The notes under the pieces are model-generated. The model was not told where the DNA came from. It searched no databases and saw only the letters and a list, made by a program, of their open reading frames with translations. A stretch of 64,000 bases of DNA from Thereva unica (lineage: Eukaryota; Arthropoda; Insecta; Diptera; Therevidae), in NCBI GenBank assembly GCA_949987705.1, contig OX465283.1, positions 76,641,720-76,705,719 of the forward strand, in the 5' to 3' direction. The position numbers were made by a program, and so were the translations under genes. Below are positions 31,761 through 43,762 of the stretch, in pieces (the first letter of the stretch is position 1; each line of letters starts with the position of its first letter).

Positions 31761-32963
31761 ATTTAGTCGCTATTGTCATCGCTAATGCCCCCTACAACTA
31801 AGGCCACTCTGCCGTCCCGCCCATACATAAACTAGCAACAGTGACAATTGAAAATTATAAATATTTTTACAGAGCTGCCAACTCAAAATAATACCGTTTT
31901 TTTGTATCTAATGCTTTTTGTACGACAGCACACCTTTTTTGATGGTAGCATCGTTGAACAGTGCAAAGGGACTTACCTCCTTCTTCTTAGTATAAATAGA
32001 AATATGTACGTACATTAATATGCTCTGTGCCCTAGCCCTCTTGATAATATTTGACATTCTGATTACAATTTTAACCAAACAGTTGCTTTAAAATTTTGTG
32101 CAACTAAGTTTCAGTGTAAATTAAGAACAAAATGTGCTTTTTAGTGTTAATTTTTATTCAAAATGTACACCTTTGTGTGTTCAGTGAAATATTATAATTG
32201 CTAGTTGGTGACTGCACACTCATTATTTTTGTGCACACCGAGGCTGAACAATAAGTTCACAACCTCCCAGCAAAATTGCTCGTGTGCTATAAATTAAATA
32301 TAATTTAAATTTTTAACTTAATTACCTTTTTAACATTTATTTCGTTGGTTGGAATGGCGGTCATTATTTATGAAAGTTTTGTTTATGCATTTTTGGATGT
32401 CCCGAAAAATTTATTTTTGCTGTGATGAGTGTGGCGGTAATTTTACGGTTGTTCCACGGGGCACTGTAATAGTTTTTTAACCTTTCTGCATTTAGTTATT
32501 ATATAATTTTATTTTAGTCTAATATTTTCGGCACGTACGCCGAGTATTCCACCCACTAAGTGGAAGGCGTTTTCTTCAGGACTCGCGAGGTATATACGGG
32601 CATCATTCAGAATATCGACCTTCTCAAATAAAATAAAAAAAAATCGACTATATGTAGGATTAGTGACTTGTTAACTCCTGAAAACGGCCATGCAACAAAC
32701 CCAACCCAAAATAGAGGACAGAAAGCGGATAGAGAAAAACCACACTTGGTGTTTAGCTGACATCCGAAGAGGAAGTAATTTAAAAAAGAGTGCAAATAAA
32801 AAAGCTACAAGTTTATATTTTGAAGTGAAACTTTTATAGTCGTGGTAAAGTAACTTTCTGTGTTTTTATATGGGACCGTCACGAAAAATGTAAGAAATTG
32901 AGGGGAATTGTCATAGTAGGCAGGCCAAGGGGAAGTACGCCAACCCCACTTTTTTATGTGATA
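31761..32963. other. Anonymous AT-rich DNA
   Basis: No gene or repeat recognised. Confidence 0.45.
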
Positions 32964-33567
32964 AGGCCTACCCTAAATAAAAAGTGTCGCAGAAGTCAAG
33001 TAGAAGTGTCAGGGCGCCTATGAGTTTTCATCAACATATGCCTGGGTCGTATCCTATGGTGCCGTGCCGGCCAAGAAAGCATAGACGACCAAATCAGGCG
33101 AACGAAATGGAATTGGATTGGCCATACTTTGCGACGCGAAAACCAGAATCTAGCCAAACAGGCTCTTGACTGGAATCCGCAAGGATCCCGTCGAGTAGGA
33201 AGACCTAGAACAAATCCCTATAAGCAGAGGCCGCAACGACTGGGAGATCCTTATCGGAGCTGAGAGCTGCCGCTGGAGGGCAACTGTTTCCGCCCTATGT
33301 CCCATGAGGGATTAAAGGGAAATAAGTAGTAAGTAGAAGAAGTAGGAATAAACGTAATTTCTTTCATAATTCACATATGAACCAAAATAAATAGCTCATA
33401 AGAAATGTAGCAAGAGAACAAACTTTGTTTACTTCTGGTGCGGTTACTTCTCTAAATGACTTTTTGAAATTTGACTTCAACTTCACTTCCAGTTCGTTCA
33501 CTCTCATACATTAATATGCAATGGTACCTAACTTCACTTCACTTCAGTACCCATTTAGCCTAGGCCT
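32964..33567. mobile_element. Family A inverted-repeat element, second copy, with RTE-tail insertion
   Basis: Starts AGGCCTACCCTAAAT, ends ATTTAGCCTAGGCCT, flanked on both sides by ATA, as in copy 21081-22108. Shared arms include GTCGCAGAAGTCAAGTAG and CACTCTCATACATTAATATG. The middle holds a foreign RTE-like 3' end. Confidence 0.72.
33020..33345 (+). pseudogene. 3' end of an RTE-like non-LTR retrotransposon
   Basis: Encodes, with stops, QIRRTKWNWIGHTLRRENQN-type C-terminal sequence (GHTLRR, LAKQALDWNPQG, RRVGRPRT), ending in a noncoding tail GGGATTAAAGGGAAA then GTAGAAGAAGTAG. This is a 5'-truncated insertion; the same tail occurs at 43763-44062 and 21811-21900. Confidence 0.75.
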
Positions 33568-33639
33568 ATAGTCTAAGCTCAGCTGTTAACCTGTTCGTCA
33601 TGTAGTACAAGCCATGGTGCAATGTGTGGTAGTAAGTTT

Positions 33640-36150
33640 CTTCTTCTTATTTTATCCGTTACCTGGCGGTCCGAGCGAAACGTCCTCGCAACGGATTCGC
33701 TACTGTCGGTGCCGCTGGCTCTCGAAGTCTATTCACGATTCGTTTCCATTCTTGCCGGTTTCTGGCGACGTCTCGAGCTTCGATAACTGATAATCGTTAA
33801 TTCTTTAGGTCACCCTCGATATTCTTAATGCTAGGTTTTCTTAGGTGCCAATCGCTGAATTCTCCAGTCTGCGGGACGGTCTAGCCAGAGAATTTTACGT
33901 GGCAAGCGGTTATCATTCATTCGGCAAACATGTCCAAACCACCGTAGTCGATGTTTCCGCATTTCTTCTGCAATCAGTGTCTGCTGATCGCATCTTTGTC
34001 TAAATGTCTCGTTTCGAAGACGATCGTGGAGTGAAACAGCGAGGATCTGCCTCAAGCATCGTATTTGGAAGACCTCGAGCTTCTTACGTCCGGTTTGAGC
34101 AGTGTCCACGTTTCAGATCCATAAAGAAGAATCGGAAGAATCAACGTTCGGTAAAGGCGTACTTTTGTTTTGATGGAAATATTTGTTCGTTTCCATATGC
34201 ACCACGCTTTTCCATTTTACAGTGATTTTATCGCCGTCTTCACCTCGATAATTGTCGGTTCGGTATCGAGAAACTGATTCGTTGACTGTTCGATAATCGG
34301 TGGTTCGGGTGCTGGACCTTGTGGCGGATCGTGGTTGTACAGCTGATGGAAGAATTCGCTTCACCGTTGCAGGCGCTCGTAGGGAGAAGTCACGAAAGTC
34401 TTATCCGATTTTTTGATGTTATCGTTTGTTGATGTTGTTGTGCCGCCTTACCGCTGGTTTGTCTGGTACAGCGTCCGGTACTCGGGCCTCGACGCCGCTT
34501 CTTCCGCAACTTTATTCTAGTACGCTTCTCTTGCCGATTTCATTTTCTGTCGAACTTCTTTGTTCAATCGTCGGTATTGCTTAAAGTCGACGTGTTTCAT
34601 TCGCTTCCGCTGATCGACGTGGTCCAGACAGCTATCCCAGATCCATGGCTGCGTCCGTTTACGGATAGGTGGACACAACTCCATTACACACTCCACAATA
34701 GACTCCGACCATTGCCTTTGTTCTCCATCGATATGATCTGGTATTGGGAGCGTCGCGAATTTGTTGGATAGTGCCATTTGAATCTCCCGCCCGATGGCTG
34801 GGTCCCGTAGGCACGCGCAATTATTCTTGGCTGGTGGTGTCTCAGTTATCTTTGCTCTTTGTAATTGTATCTTGTAACATAATCATTTTAAATGTAAACA
34901 CTTGTTAACTGTAATCACTTGTTGTAACTTTTCCACTGTAGTTAACTGTCATATAAAATATTGTATGTTACAAGGTTCCTTGTTTATTCGTTGGTAACCA
35001 ACTTGCATAAATACTGGGTGCTAGAATGATGTTAGTCAGTCACACACAGAACTCCAAGTGAGCACTAAGTGGCACCCCACATCCCGACGGTCTCACTCAC
35101 TCCCGACGGCGATTTATTACTCATTTTTTTAATATCAATTGCTACAATCTGTAATTTCGCTCGAACAAGATAACGGTCCGATCCACAATCGGGTCTATGC
35201 ATTGCACGTACATCTTTGAGCGTCGATCGGAGTCTTACATTAATCAAAAAGCAGTCTAACATCGCCGAGTCTTTACCGGATGGATTTCGCCAGGTGAGCT
35301 GCTGTTTGAGTGGATGGCGGAAAATGCCGTTGCCAACGATCAATTGTTTGACGCTGCGAATGTAAACAGGCAGGCGTAAGCCGTTGTCGTTAATTAGTCC
35401 GTGTCCGAATTTGCTCATCGTTCCTTCCCAGCTGGTTATTCTGCTCCTGAATGTGTATTGAAATCTCTCGAGAGAATTATTAATTCGGTTCGTAGTATCT
35501 TATTCAGCGTCTATTGAAGCTGATCATAAAATTCGTCCTTGTTCGCGAGCTGGTCTTGATTGACGCATAAACGGATACGATATGGGTCTTGATCGTTCCA
35601 CTGATTGTTTAAAACCGCCAAACGCTCGGATACGGTTGGAATGCGATAACGCTGCTGGCAGCCCGTCGATCGACCATAAAGCCGACGCCAGCGTCTTGTC
35701 CACCGGCATAGTAACGCGTCATCGTTTCGTCCATTGTTGGCGGCACGATCGTCAATCTCTCGGATCCGGTAAGTCGTAGTTCCGATAGCGCAGCAACTGA
35801 TATTTTGCATTTCAACAATTCCATTGCTATGATTTTCTTTTGATCGACGTTATGCCCTGTTCGTACATTCCATGTGGCGAATTGAATTTCCATTTTCGGT
35901 GTGACTAATTTGGGTGTTCAGTCAGAAACCCACTTCTCACCAACGTCCCTGGTCCCCAGCGCTGGCGCATCGGCTGCTTCGGATGCAGTAGCATTATTTC
36001 GTGAATAGTTAGTTCGTATATCCATGCAGTTTCTTGCCTAGTTTCTTCGGGTTTCCGATTCTTGTCAATTCGGCAGGTCGACAGCCCTCCTCGTTTCACA
36101 CGCTGAACTTGGGACCAGACGACGGTGGAGTTTAATTGAGTAACCACTAC
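33640..36150 (-). pseudogene. RTE-like non-LTR retrotransposon, central RT deleted, LTR-like insertion
   Basis: Read on the minus strand from 36150: endonuclease start with FATWNVRTGHN (~35885) and ALSELRLTGS; endonuclease end with GLINDNGLRLPVY, GIFRHP..LTW and GSDRYLVRAKLQ (35418-35100); post-endonuclease linker (34777-34517) with KPWI-like QPWIWDS; then, after loss of most RT, a C-terminal piece (34364-33831) with RKKLEVFQIRCLRQIL and LRWFGHVCRMNDNRLPRK. The 3' end carries an AAGAAGAAG tail at ~33641. The EN and linker style is RTE/BovB-like. About 1.5 kb of RT is missing and frames are broken. Confidence 0.8.
34873..35075. repeat. Insertion within the RTE remnant, possible solo LTR
   Basis: The RTE reading frame is interrupted between ~34870 and ~35065. 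The insert starts TGTAACATA (34873), contains TATGTTACA (~34964-34972, inverse of the start), and a GCATAAATACTGGG..GTCAGTCAC promoter-like stretch. LTR identity and end are uncertain; no clear target duplication. Confidence 0.4.
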
Positions 36151-36189
36151 AAGAAGAAGCTAGGGGGTAAACATAATTGGGACGTTTAT

Positions 36190-36820
36190 TTCAGTGGATG
36201 AAAAGGAAGTGGATCGACCCTACCTAAGATCGATGGACCCGCAGGCTCATAACAAACGTGGAGGGATGGCTTACGAAAGAGCATGGAGAGGTGAGCTACG
36301 ACCTCGCACAGTTCCTGAGTGGATATGTGTTTTCCAGGGCATACCTCCATCGGTTCGGACAAGATGACTCCACACAGTGCCCGGCATTCCTAAATGAACA
36401 CAGACTTTGTCCTTTCGGAATGCCCGAGATTAGCCAAGCACACGCTGCGCTGCAACCGACAGCTTAGGCATGGCTAAGAGCAGAGAACGCCGTAGACTAT
36501 AATGGTAACATCGGATGATGTATGGAAAAAAGTGGAGGAGATGCTAAATATCCTCAATTGGAAGCTAAGGCGGAAAGAAATCAAAAAGAAAAGACTAAGG
36601 TTTAGAAATGATCAGGTAGATAAAAGCTGATCCAGCTGGCCATGCATAAAAAGCTTTAGAGTCTTTAAGTTTTAACAGAAAATTAGCTAGTCTGATGAGG
36701 CATCTTAAGCTGTCTTAAGATCATTGTAGTTAGACCCTATGGGTCGAGTGATTTTAGTTTGGATTAGAATCCGGACAGGCTGGAGCGTGTCATGATGCTC
36801 TCATCTGCCAACCCATTCAA
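36190..36820 (+). pseudogene. C-terminal remnant of an R1/LOA-like non-LTR element
   Basis: HGEVSYDLAQFLSGY..FSRAYLHRFGQDDSTQCPAFLNE (36285-36405; two blocks) matches the C-terminal zinc-knuckle region of R1/LOA/I-type ORF2 proteins. Frame is lost afterwards; the rest looks like 3' UTR (gatgaggcatctta.. to ~36820). Confidence 0.7.
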
Positions 36821-38924
36821 TAGATTACTTACATACCTAAATGTACTTCTAATGCGCGTACATAAGTAAAAACACACCCACTGTTTTTGTGTTATTTTAC
36901 TGAACTATCTGTTAATAAAAAACATTAAAATAGAATTTTTAAATTAAAGCTTCGCCATTTTCCTCAATTTAAGCAATGATTAAAAATACGCAAATACGCC
37001 TCCATAGAATACTCTGCATCGCATAAATCATAAAAACAAACAAACAAAAATCAGGCCAACAAAGTATAAAGGGAAAAATAACAAAAGCAATTCAAGTACA
37101 TCAATGGCTTCCATATATATTTTGTATTTTTACGATTTATCCACTGTTTTCCAAGTTGCATTATGACAAAAGCAATTGCCGACATCCCTTCACTTTTTGC
37201 ATGAAATAAGCCCTGAAAAGCGGAAAATACATAACAAGTTATGTGCATACGTATGTGCGAAAAAGGCTCCTAAATATATGCACACGAACAGAGCTCTTAT
37301 CTGTCTGTAAGTCCGTATGTCGTCAAATGATGAATTTATCCCATGGCGTATTATGAGCGCACGTATTCTCTTTACGTAAAAACTAAGCACTTAAATGGCA
37401 TAAAAGCTTGTCAGTCCGCAGAAGGCTCTATTTCTACCAAAATAAAAGGGGATGGTAGGAAAAAACAAAGAAAATAAAAAGATACCCTCCCACCATTCTC
37501 GGGGCTTTCATCCCCATCACCATTATTCCGCCATATCCCCCAATTCATGCACCACTTTAATAGTAGTGAATATGTAGACATTGCCGAGGTTTGTCCAGGA
37601 GCGGTGCCCTTAAACTTAAACGGAAATTACAGAAATTCGGATATTAAACGTCGTCCAGGACCTCCAGGACATAAGATAGACCGACGGAGAAAGTTTCTTT
37701 CTAAGCACAATGAGTGGCTGTGTAAATTCCTGCATGTTTGTACAGATGTACCCCAATCCCGTCCCCCAGAAGCTGGGGCCGTGGCTAGCTGCTAGTCTGA
37801 CTCTTGGCTGGCGAGATCGTGATGAAAATCCACTGTGCTGCCGGATAGTGAAGTCCATAAAGAACGGGAAATTACAACATCACATTTTAATGAATTTAGT
37901 ACATTCCCACAACGACGCTAGGTTTTCGGGGTGCCAACATTCATTCTGGCGGTATTAAGTCGCCTACTGTGGTTATCTGTCCGCTCTATGACATTTAATT
38001 AATTTTTTAAGGACTATTTATGGGCAATCCAGTTTTCCACCTGTCACTAACGTCTAATTGGGTCAGGAGTTTTCACCTGGTTATTCCATATCTCCAAGCA
38101 ATTAGATTCACGAGAACATTTTCATATTATGACAGCCTGGGAATTACACGAGAGATTGACGATGCTATAAATACGATTTAGGCCTACTCCCCCCGTGGGG
38201 AGGGTTGCGGCAGGCGAGGATTGAGGATATGGAAACTGTACGATAAACAAATGAAAAATGAAAATGCGAGTAATTACATTCGCCGACGTGAAATCTCTTC
38301 AGTATAGTAGGTATATGTATGGAAATTTAATAGTCCTAATGTAAGTAGCTTTATGTAATGTGTGCGTGCAATTCAATTCATTTAGGTGCTTTTTTCGTCC
38401 AATCAAGGACGCGAACAGGTTGCTAGAATATTTTTTATTCATTCATTCCTTATATTCTGTTCTCGACTTTTCCACAATAATGCGAAAAAATATTGCTGCT
38501 TAAGAAAAATGTAAAGCAAAAATTGGAACGAGTTTTTCACGTTATATAATAGAACAAAATCATTATTCTATTTAAAATTTACAAAATCAATTCAAATATT
38601 AAATTAAAAAATTAAATTGAAATTTATTTCAAAACCATTTGATAGCCACAATCGAAACGACAACGAACAAGCGAGAATGTCAAATGCACTGAAATACGAC
38701 TGATATCAGACTAAGAAAAGGGTTAACGAAAATGCTCTAAGCTGAAAGCAATTTTTCGAGAGAACTGGGGGTTAATGGCGTTATGGCATCTTGTTGTTAA
38801 CACCTTCAAGTTGAACAGCCCACGGATGGGGAGCTTTGCAGCTGCTACCGTTGTGGTGGTTTTCGTGGAGGAATTGGTATGAACATGTGCATTATGTTTT
38901 TGGTGGTTGAGACTAAACGCACCA
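36821..38924. other. Anonymous DNA
   Basis: Short unassigned frames only (for example 37547-37795 plus). A CCCC-CCGT-GGGG hairpin lies near 38191. No gene called. Confidence 0.45.
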
Positions 38925-39245
38925 CACGGAAGCACGGAAAAGAAAGCCACGAAACACGGAAATGTCAAAATGGAAAATTTACCAAAAACAGAGAGGCACG
39001 GAAACACGGAAAATGACAGAATGGGAATTTACCAATAAAAAGGGGAATTTACCAAAACGTATATTTTTAACTGGTGGCACTATATCACAGATAATTGCAT
39101 ATGTATTGTCACCTACACGGAATTCATTGTGTTAATCGAGTATTTTTTTCACCACAGCGAAACACAGATACACGGGAAATTCGATTCGTAGTGCTAATGG
39201 AGAGCGGACACCACACGGAAGCACGGAACCAGGGAATCACGGAAA
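38925..39245 (+). repeat. CACGGAA-rich cluster
   Basis: About nine CACGGAA copies in ~315 bp, including the paired form CACACGGAAGCACGGAA near 38929 and again near 39212, and GCACGGAAACACGGAAAATG near 38996. Irregular spacing. Noncoding. Confidence 0.75.
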
Positions 39246-39689
39246 ATGGGATTGGGATTTTTCAATACACGAAGAAATTCCCGTGTCGTGTCGTGCAATT
39301 CCTTAATGGAGTCAGGAGAGCTGCAGTCAGTCGCATAAGTTCGCTATGAAAGCAATAAATTAATCAATGCCCCGTCAAAATCTGGTATTCTGGTAGCGGT
39401 CCTTAAGGGTCTGCCAGGCTGATGCGTAATTCTCATAATATATTCTGCTTCACCAGTTAAGTTGGTTTTAACTTTCTACATCTTCTGGCATGGTGCCATT
39501 TCTTGTTTATCTACCATCGAACTCGAAGTAGATTCACCTCGAACCAGTTGGGTGCGGCTTATTCATTATTTCCAATCCACTGACTGGGACTAGTGTTTCC
39601 GAACCGAATAAGTCGACTGTGCCGCTATCCGTATTACCAGGGTCATACAGGCAGGAATGCATTTATTCATTGCTCATTCTACCAAATCT
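39246..39689. other. Anonymous DNA
   Basis: Nothing identifiable. Confidence 0.4.
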
Positions 39690-40955
39690 GTGAAGCCTAG
39701 GCCCCAGAGATGGTTTAACGATAGTGTATGAATTCAATGAAATATAAAGAAGGCGCCTTCCGAGCGTACAAGAGCTTCCCGAATGGATCGCTCCGCCTAG
39801 AGAATATAAAACTAAGAAACTAAAAACCATCAGGAATGTCAAAACTTCATTTGACAATAAGTTGAGAAGTAAACTCTTACCTCTTGTAGCAAAAACTTCT
39901 GGTCCTTGGTAAGCTTCATCAAGAAAAATTTCACCACATCCACAACTCCTTCCTTCATCCACCGTGAGAAAGTGATAACAGACAGCAAATCCAAGACCGA
40001 CTTATTAGCGTCTCTGTTTGCCTCAAATTGTTCTTTACCCGAAACTGATATGCAGGGTTTTCTTGAGGACCTGCGAGGTGTACCTACAGGTGCCTCAAGG
40101 CGCTCGATGCCAACAAATCTACTGGACCCGATAATATACCCCCTATCGCCTCACCTTTGGCTAAACCTCTGCGCAAACTTTTTGCCCTATCATACTCCTC
40201 CGGAGTTTACCCAGACTCTTGGAAACTTGCCCATGTTCAGCCCATACCGAAAAAAGGCGATTCCAACCTCCTCCAACTACCGCCCAATAGCAATTACTTC
40301 TATTCTCTCCAAAACTATGGATACGATAATCAAGAAAAAGCTTATGGGATATCTAGAATCCAACCAACTTATAAACGACAGACACAAAAGATCCACTGGC
40401 GATCCTTTAGTTTGCCTTACAGAGCATCTCAACCGAAGTTTGCATAAATCTATGGATCTAGTTTGGTTGCTTTGGTTATCTCCAAGGCTTTTGATAGAGT
40501 ATGGAACTCACACTTGTTAGCTAAACTCAAAGCTATTGAAATTGAATCACTTCTGTATAAGTGGATTCCTTTCCGGCCGTTCAATTAAGGTAGTATTGGA
40601 TTGCGTCAAATCTGAATCTCACCGCATTTCTGCGGGAGTCCCCCAAGGGTCAATTTTATCACCGGCCGTATTTCTTATCTTTATAAATGACGTACTTTCA
40701 ATACCCTCCAACCCATTTCTCAGCTTGGCTGACGACGGTACTCTACGTTACTCGTACAGCTTCGATACAAGACAGACTTATGCCACATCCTGTCTTGATG
40801 ATCGTGAACTAACGTCCAGCTCTAGTAATAACGATATTGTACTCATTCTAGAGTGGAGAAGAAAAAGTTGTGTCGAGTTCAACCCCACCAAAACCAAGTA
40901 TTATCTTATTTCAAAAAAGAAGATCAACAGCTCCAACTTTCCTGAGACTCTAGTC
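39690..40955 (+). pseudogene. Jockey/CR1-like non-LTR retrotransposon RT remnant
   Basis: Pre-RT linker RPQRWFNDS near 39705; then in shifting frames GPDNIPP (~40120), KPLRKLFALSYSSGVYPDSW (~40165), PIPKKGD, SNYRPIAITSILSKTMD (~40290), LINDRHKRSTGDPLV, ISAGVPQGSILSPAVFLIFI (~40630), and LADDGTLR in place of YADD (~40725). The order is that of a non-LTR RT. At least three frameshifts. The copy is cut at 40956 by the composite element. Confidence 0.82.
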
Positions 40956-41468
40956 CAGCGTTGGCAACTCTACTTCTCTTTGTGTAGATCTACGTATTTT
41001 ATGCCTTTCCAGCAAACCTAGGAGCATCGACTTTTAAATCTACGTATTTTCAATTAAATTTTACACAAAAAAATTATTGTTTGCGAGTAAGAATTTAACG
41101 ATTTATTAAAAATTCTTTTCATATGTTTTAAGCAAATATTGAAATCTTAGTTTGAAAAGCGCATTAAAAATATTCAGAGCCAACAGAAGATCAATTAAAA
41201 TTATTTAATACCAAAATGTACAAATTTAAACAAAACATGTAACAACTATAGATTTCCTTCCGAATCTGTAAGTTGTTTTGCTTCTTCACACAAGAAATTC
41301 TGTACTTTATGCATGAACGGCAATTTTTGCAAATACAAAATACAGAGATTATTTTGAATGTTTTTGTCACTTTTTTTTAGGAATTTCTGATTTCCGTCTG
41401 GTTTACCTGGCTCAACCCATTATAGTACAGTAAATCTGTCATGAAAAAAATAGTTTCAGTGAAAAAAC

Positions 41469-41739
41469 TGCCTTAAGGTTGAAAGTAGTTTTGTTCGTTG
41501 AAAAATGATGTGACTAAGCTACCTTGGCGATGGGCATGTGCAACTGTTAGCAGTTTTTTGGAAAACTCAAAAAAAGTAAAAAAAAAAATTTTGAAATGCG
41601 TTTTTCTCGATTTGCATGCATTTTACAGGAAAATTTATTGAACAAAAAATGTAGAGGACGTTGCGATCTACAATTTATGTCATTGGCGCGATGCTGTACA
41701 ACGAGAAGTGCACACAGTAGGTGGCGCTAAAGTCTCAAA
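41469..41739 (+). repeat. Left inner inverted arm (~270 bp)
   Basis: TGCCTTAAGGTTGAAAG... to ...GGCGCTAAAGTCTCAAA. Inverse of 42690-42958 with about two substitutions and a few A-run length differences. Similarity continues weakly outward (TAGTACAGT.AATCTGT). Confidence 0.92.
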
Positions 41740-42025
41740 AAAAGTGTTTTTCCACTTTTTTGTCCTGAAAATAACGCAAAACTGTAAATGGAAAAGTTGT
41801 TCCTTAGATTATTATCAACAACTTTTATTTAAACATTTTTTTCATATAACTTACCGTTTTGAAACTGCAGGTTGCAATAGTATGAAAATTCCAATAATAC
41901 GGCTACACGCAATATGAGTACACATCTGAGGTGCACGTTTTATGCAGTATCTATTATTATTGATGCTGCACAATAGATATGATACAACAAAAGCAATAAT
42001 TAGGACCCATAAAATGACCATGGGG

Positions 42026-42689
42026 GGGGCGAACGGCTAGCAAAGACCTCGGAAAGTGGTGGCACCCGATTTGTCACTTCTGTCAAGACCCGAGAAAAGT
42101 CACTGCAGACGAACACCTAGCAGACCTGTTAGCAAGTCCTAATCCCACCTCCCCGCAGGGCCCCCTGGGGTACTTCTTCGGAAGGAGCTAACGGGAGACG
42201 GGCGAATGGCGAGCTCTCTGCGCCACAAAACAGAGTTTTAAGTCGGTTGGGCTGAGGGTTAGCAACCCGCTCCCATAAAAAAACACCATTGCTACGAATC
42301 GGCAAACAATGCCTCGGAACCGGATGGACAACACGACGACGACCTTTGCTTTTCGAATAAGGACACGAATCGGATCATGGAATGTGAGAACACTGCTTGC
42401 TGAGGGACGGCTGGATGAAGTCCTCAACGAGATGAATCGATATAAAATCAAGATCATGGGACTTAGCGAGACCAGATGGCCCGATGCGGGGGAACATATC
42501 TGCCCAAACGGTGAGTCCTTCTTATATTCTGGTAGAAACGAAACTGAAAGCCGTAGGAGTGGCGTTGGCGTAATACTCACCAAAGAAGCCAGGTCCAGCC
42601 TCATTGGCAGTGAGGCAGTTGACCGAACGCTTAGGAGGCAGCAGGCCGGATTCAGGAAGGGCCGCTCCTGTATTGATCATATTAACACC
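42026..42689 (+). pseudogene. RTE-like 5' end fused to RT fragment (internal deletion)
   Basis: Starts in an RTE-type 5' region (GCGAACGGCTAGCAAAGACC). The frame 42309-42690 has the endonuclease start IGSWNVRTLLAEGRLDEV, IMGLSETRWP, SGVGVILTKEA, then jumps directly to RRQQAGFRKGRSCIDHINTF, an RT block normally >1 kb later. It ends exactly at the right inverted arm without any 3' tail, so it is an internal fragment and not a standard insertion. Confidence 0.8.
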
Positions 42690-42958
42690 TTTGAGACTTT
42701 AGCGCCACCTACTGTGTGCACTTCTCGTTGTACAGCCTCGCGCCAATGACATAAATTGTAGATCGCAACGTCCTCTACATTTTTTGTTCAATAAATTTTC
42801 CTGTAAAATGCATGCAAATCGAGAAAAACGCATTTCAAATTTTTTTTTTACTTTTTTTGAGTTTTCCAAAAAACTGCTAACAGGTGCACATGCCCATCGC
42901 CAAGGTAGCTTAGTCACATCATTTTTCAACGAACAAAACTACTTTCAACCTTAAGGCA
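42690..42958 (-). repeat. Right inner inverted arm (~270 bp)
   Basis: Inverse copy of 41469-41739, starts TTTGAGACTTTAGCGCC and ends CCTTAAGGCA. Confidence 0.92.
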
Positions 42959-43261
42959 CTAAATTCAGCAGCATACCTACAGATTGACTGTACTATTACC
43001 ATAAGGTCATGCCGATACTTATCTGCGCGTAATTTTATAAAAACAAATGCTAGTTTCCAAATTGCTTCTACAGACAATTCTTCTAGACATATCAGTCTGA
43101 TATCGGTATTGGCATTTTTCTTCGACTAGAATATGTACATATGTGTATGTATAAGAAATTAGTACGTAGATCTACGAATTTTTAATGGCAGGTTTTTATG
43201 AGATCTACGTACTTTTCAACTCAAGTCTACACATTTTTCTAAATTTGGGTTGGCAACGCTG

Positions 43262-43762
43262 CTCTGATGTCAAATGGACTGTCAACTCGTAATTTTGACT
43301 GTGAACTCATATGAGAAATCGTATAGTGTAAGGTGCATTAAACAGGGCTCTGAACTTGCTTTCATAGGTCCAGACCTTCTTCCGGCGCTGGAAGGCCTCA
43401 CCTGGACTCGCGACCTCGAAGCGGTTCCTTCCTGTGCCATCTCTTAACGCGGGCAAGAAATTCTTGGGCCGCAGTAGAAACGATGTCAGAGGACTGAGAA
43501 GTAAAAACCTTTGTTTACTCGACTATATCTAAAAGTAACGAATAATAATGGTTATAAGATTTATATCATATTCACGCAATATGCATGAATCAATGTATAG
43601 TTATTTTAACGCATTGGCTAATTTTCAGCTAATCCCCTCTTCCTGCACATATTAACCTTCAAAAGGTTCCATCCTAGGTCTTCTGTATGATCTAGCTAGG
43701 TAGCTAGTGGATTAGACTGTCCAATTCTGGTGAGCATACATTTCCTGCTGCTAGACCGATGC
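43262..43762. other. Anonymous DNA right of composite element
   Basis: Expected continuation of the interrupted LINE; only weak traces (DVKWTVNS at ~43268; NDVRGLRSK at ~43482). Confidence 0.35.

Larger units (their letters stand above)
40956..43261. mobile_element. Composite inverted-repeat element, ends CAGCGTTGGCAAC
   Basis: Left end CAGCGTTGGCAAC (40956), right end GTTGGCAACGCTG (to 43261, one mismatch). The flanking 8-mers CTCTAGTC and CTCTGATG match only partly, so a decayed hAT-type duplication is possible. It interrupts the LINE RT frame. Nearly identical inner arms (41469-41739 / 42690-42958) and an RTE fragment lie inside. Confidence 0.65.

Noticed and set aside
40956..43261. Calling a perfect hAT target duplication here
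   Set aside because: Flanking 8-mers CTCTAGTC and CTCTGATG match at only about five positions, so I left the class open.
43262..43520. Continuation of the interrupted LINE and a new endonuclease start
   Set aside because: Only short peptide resemblances (KWTVNS, VRGLRSK), too weak to annotate.
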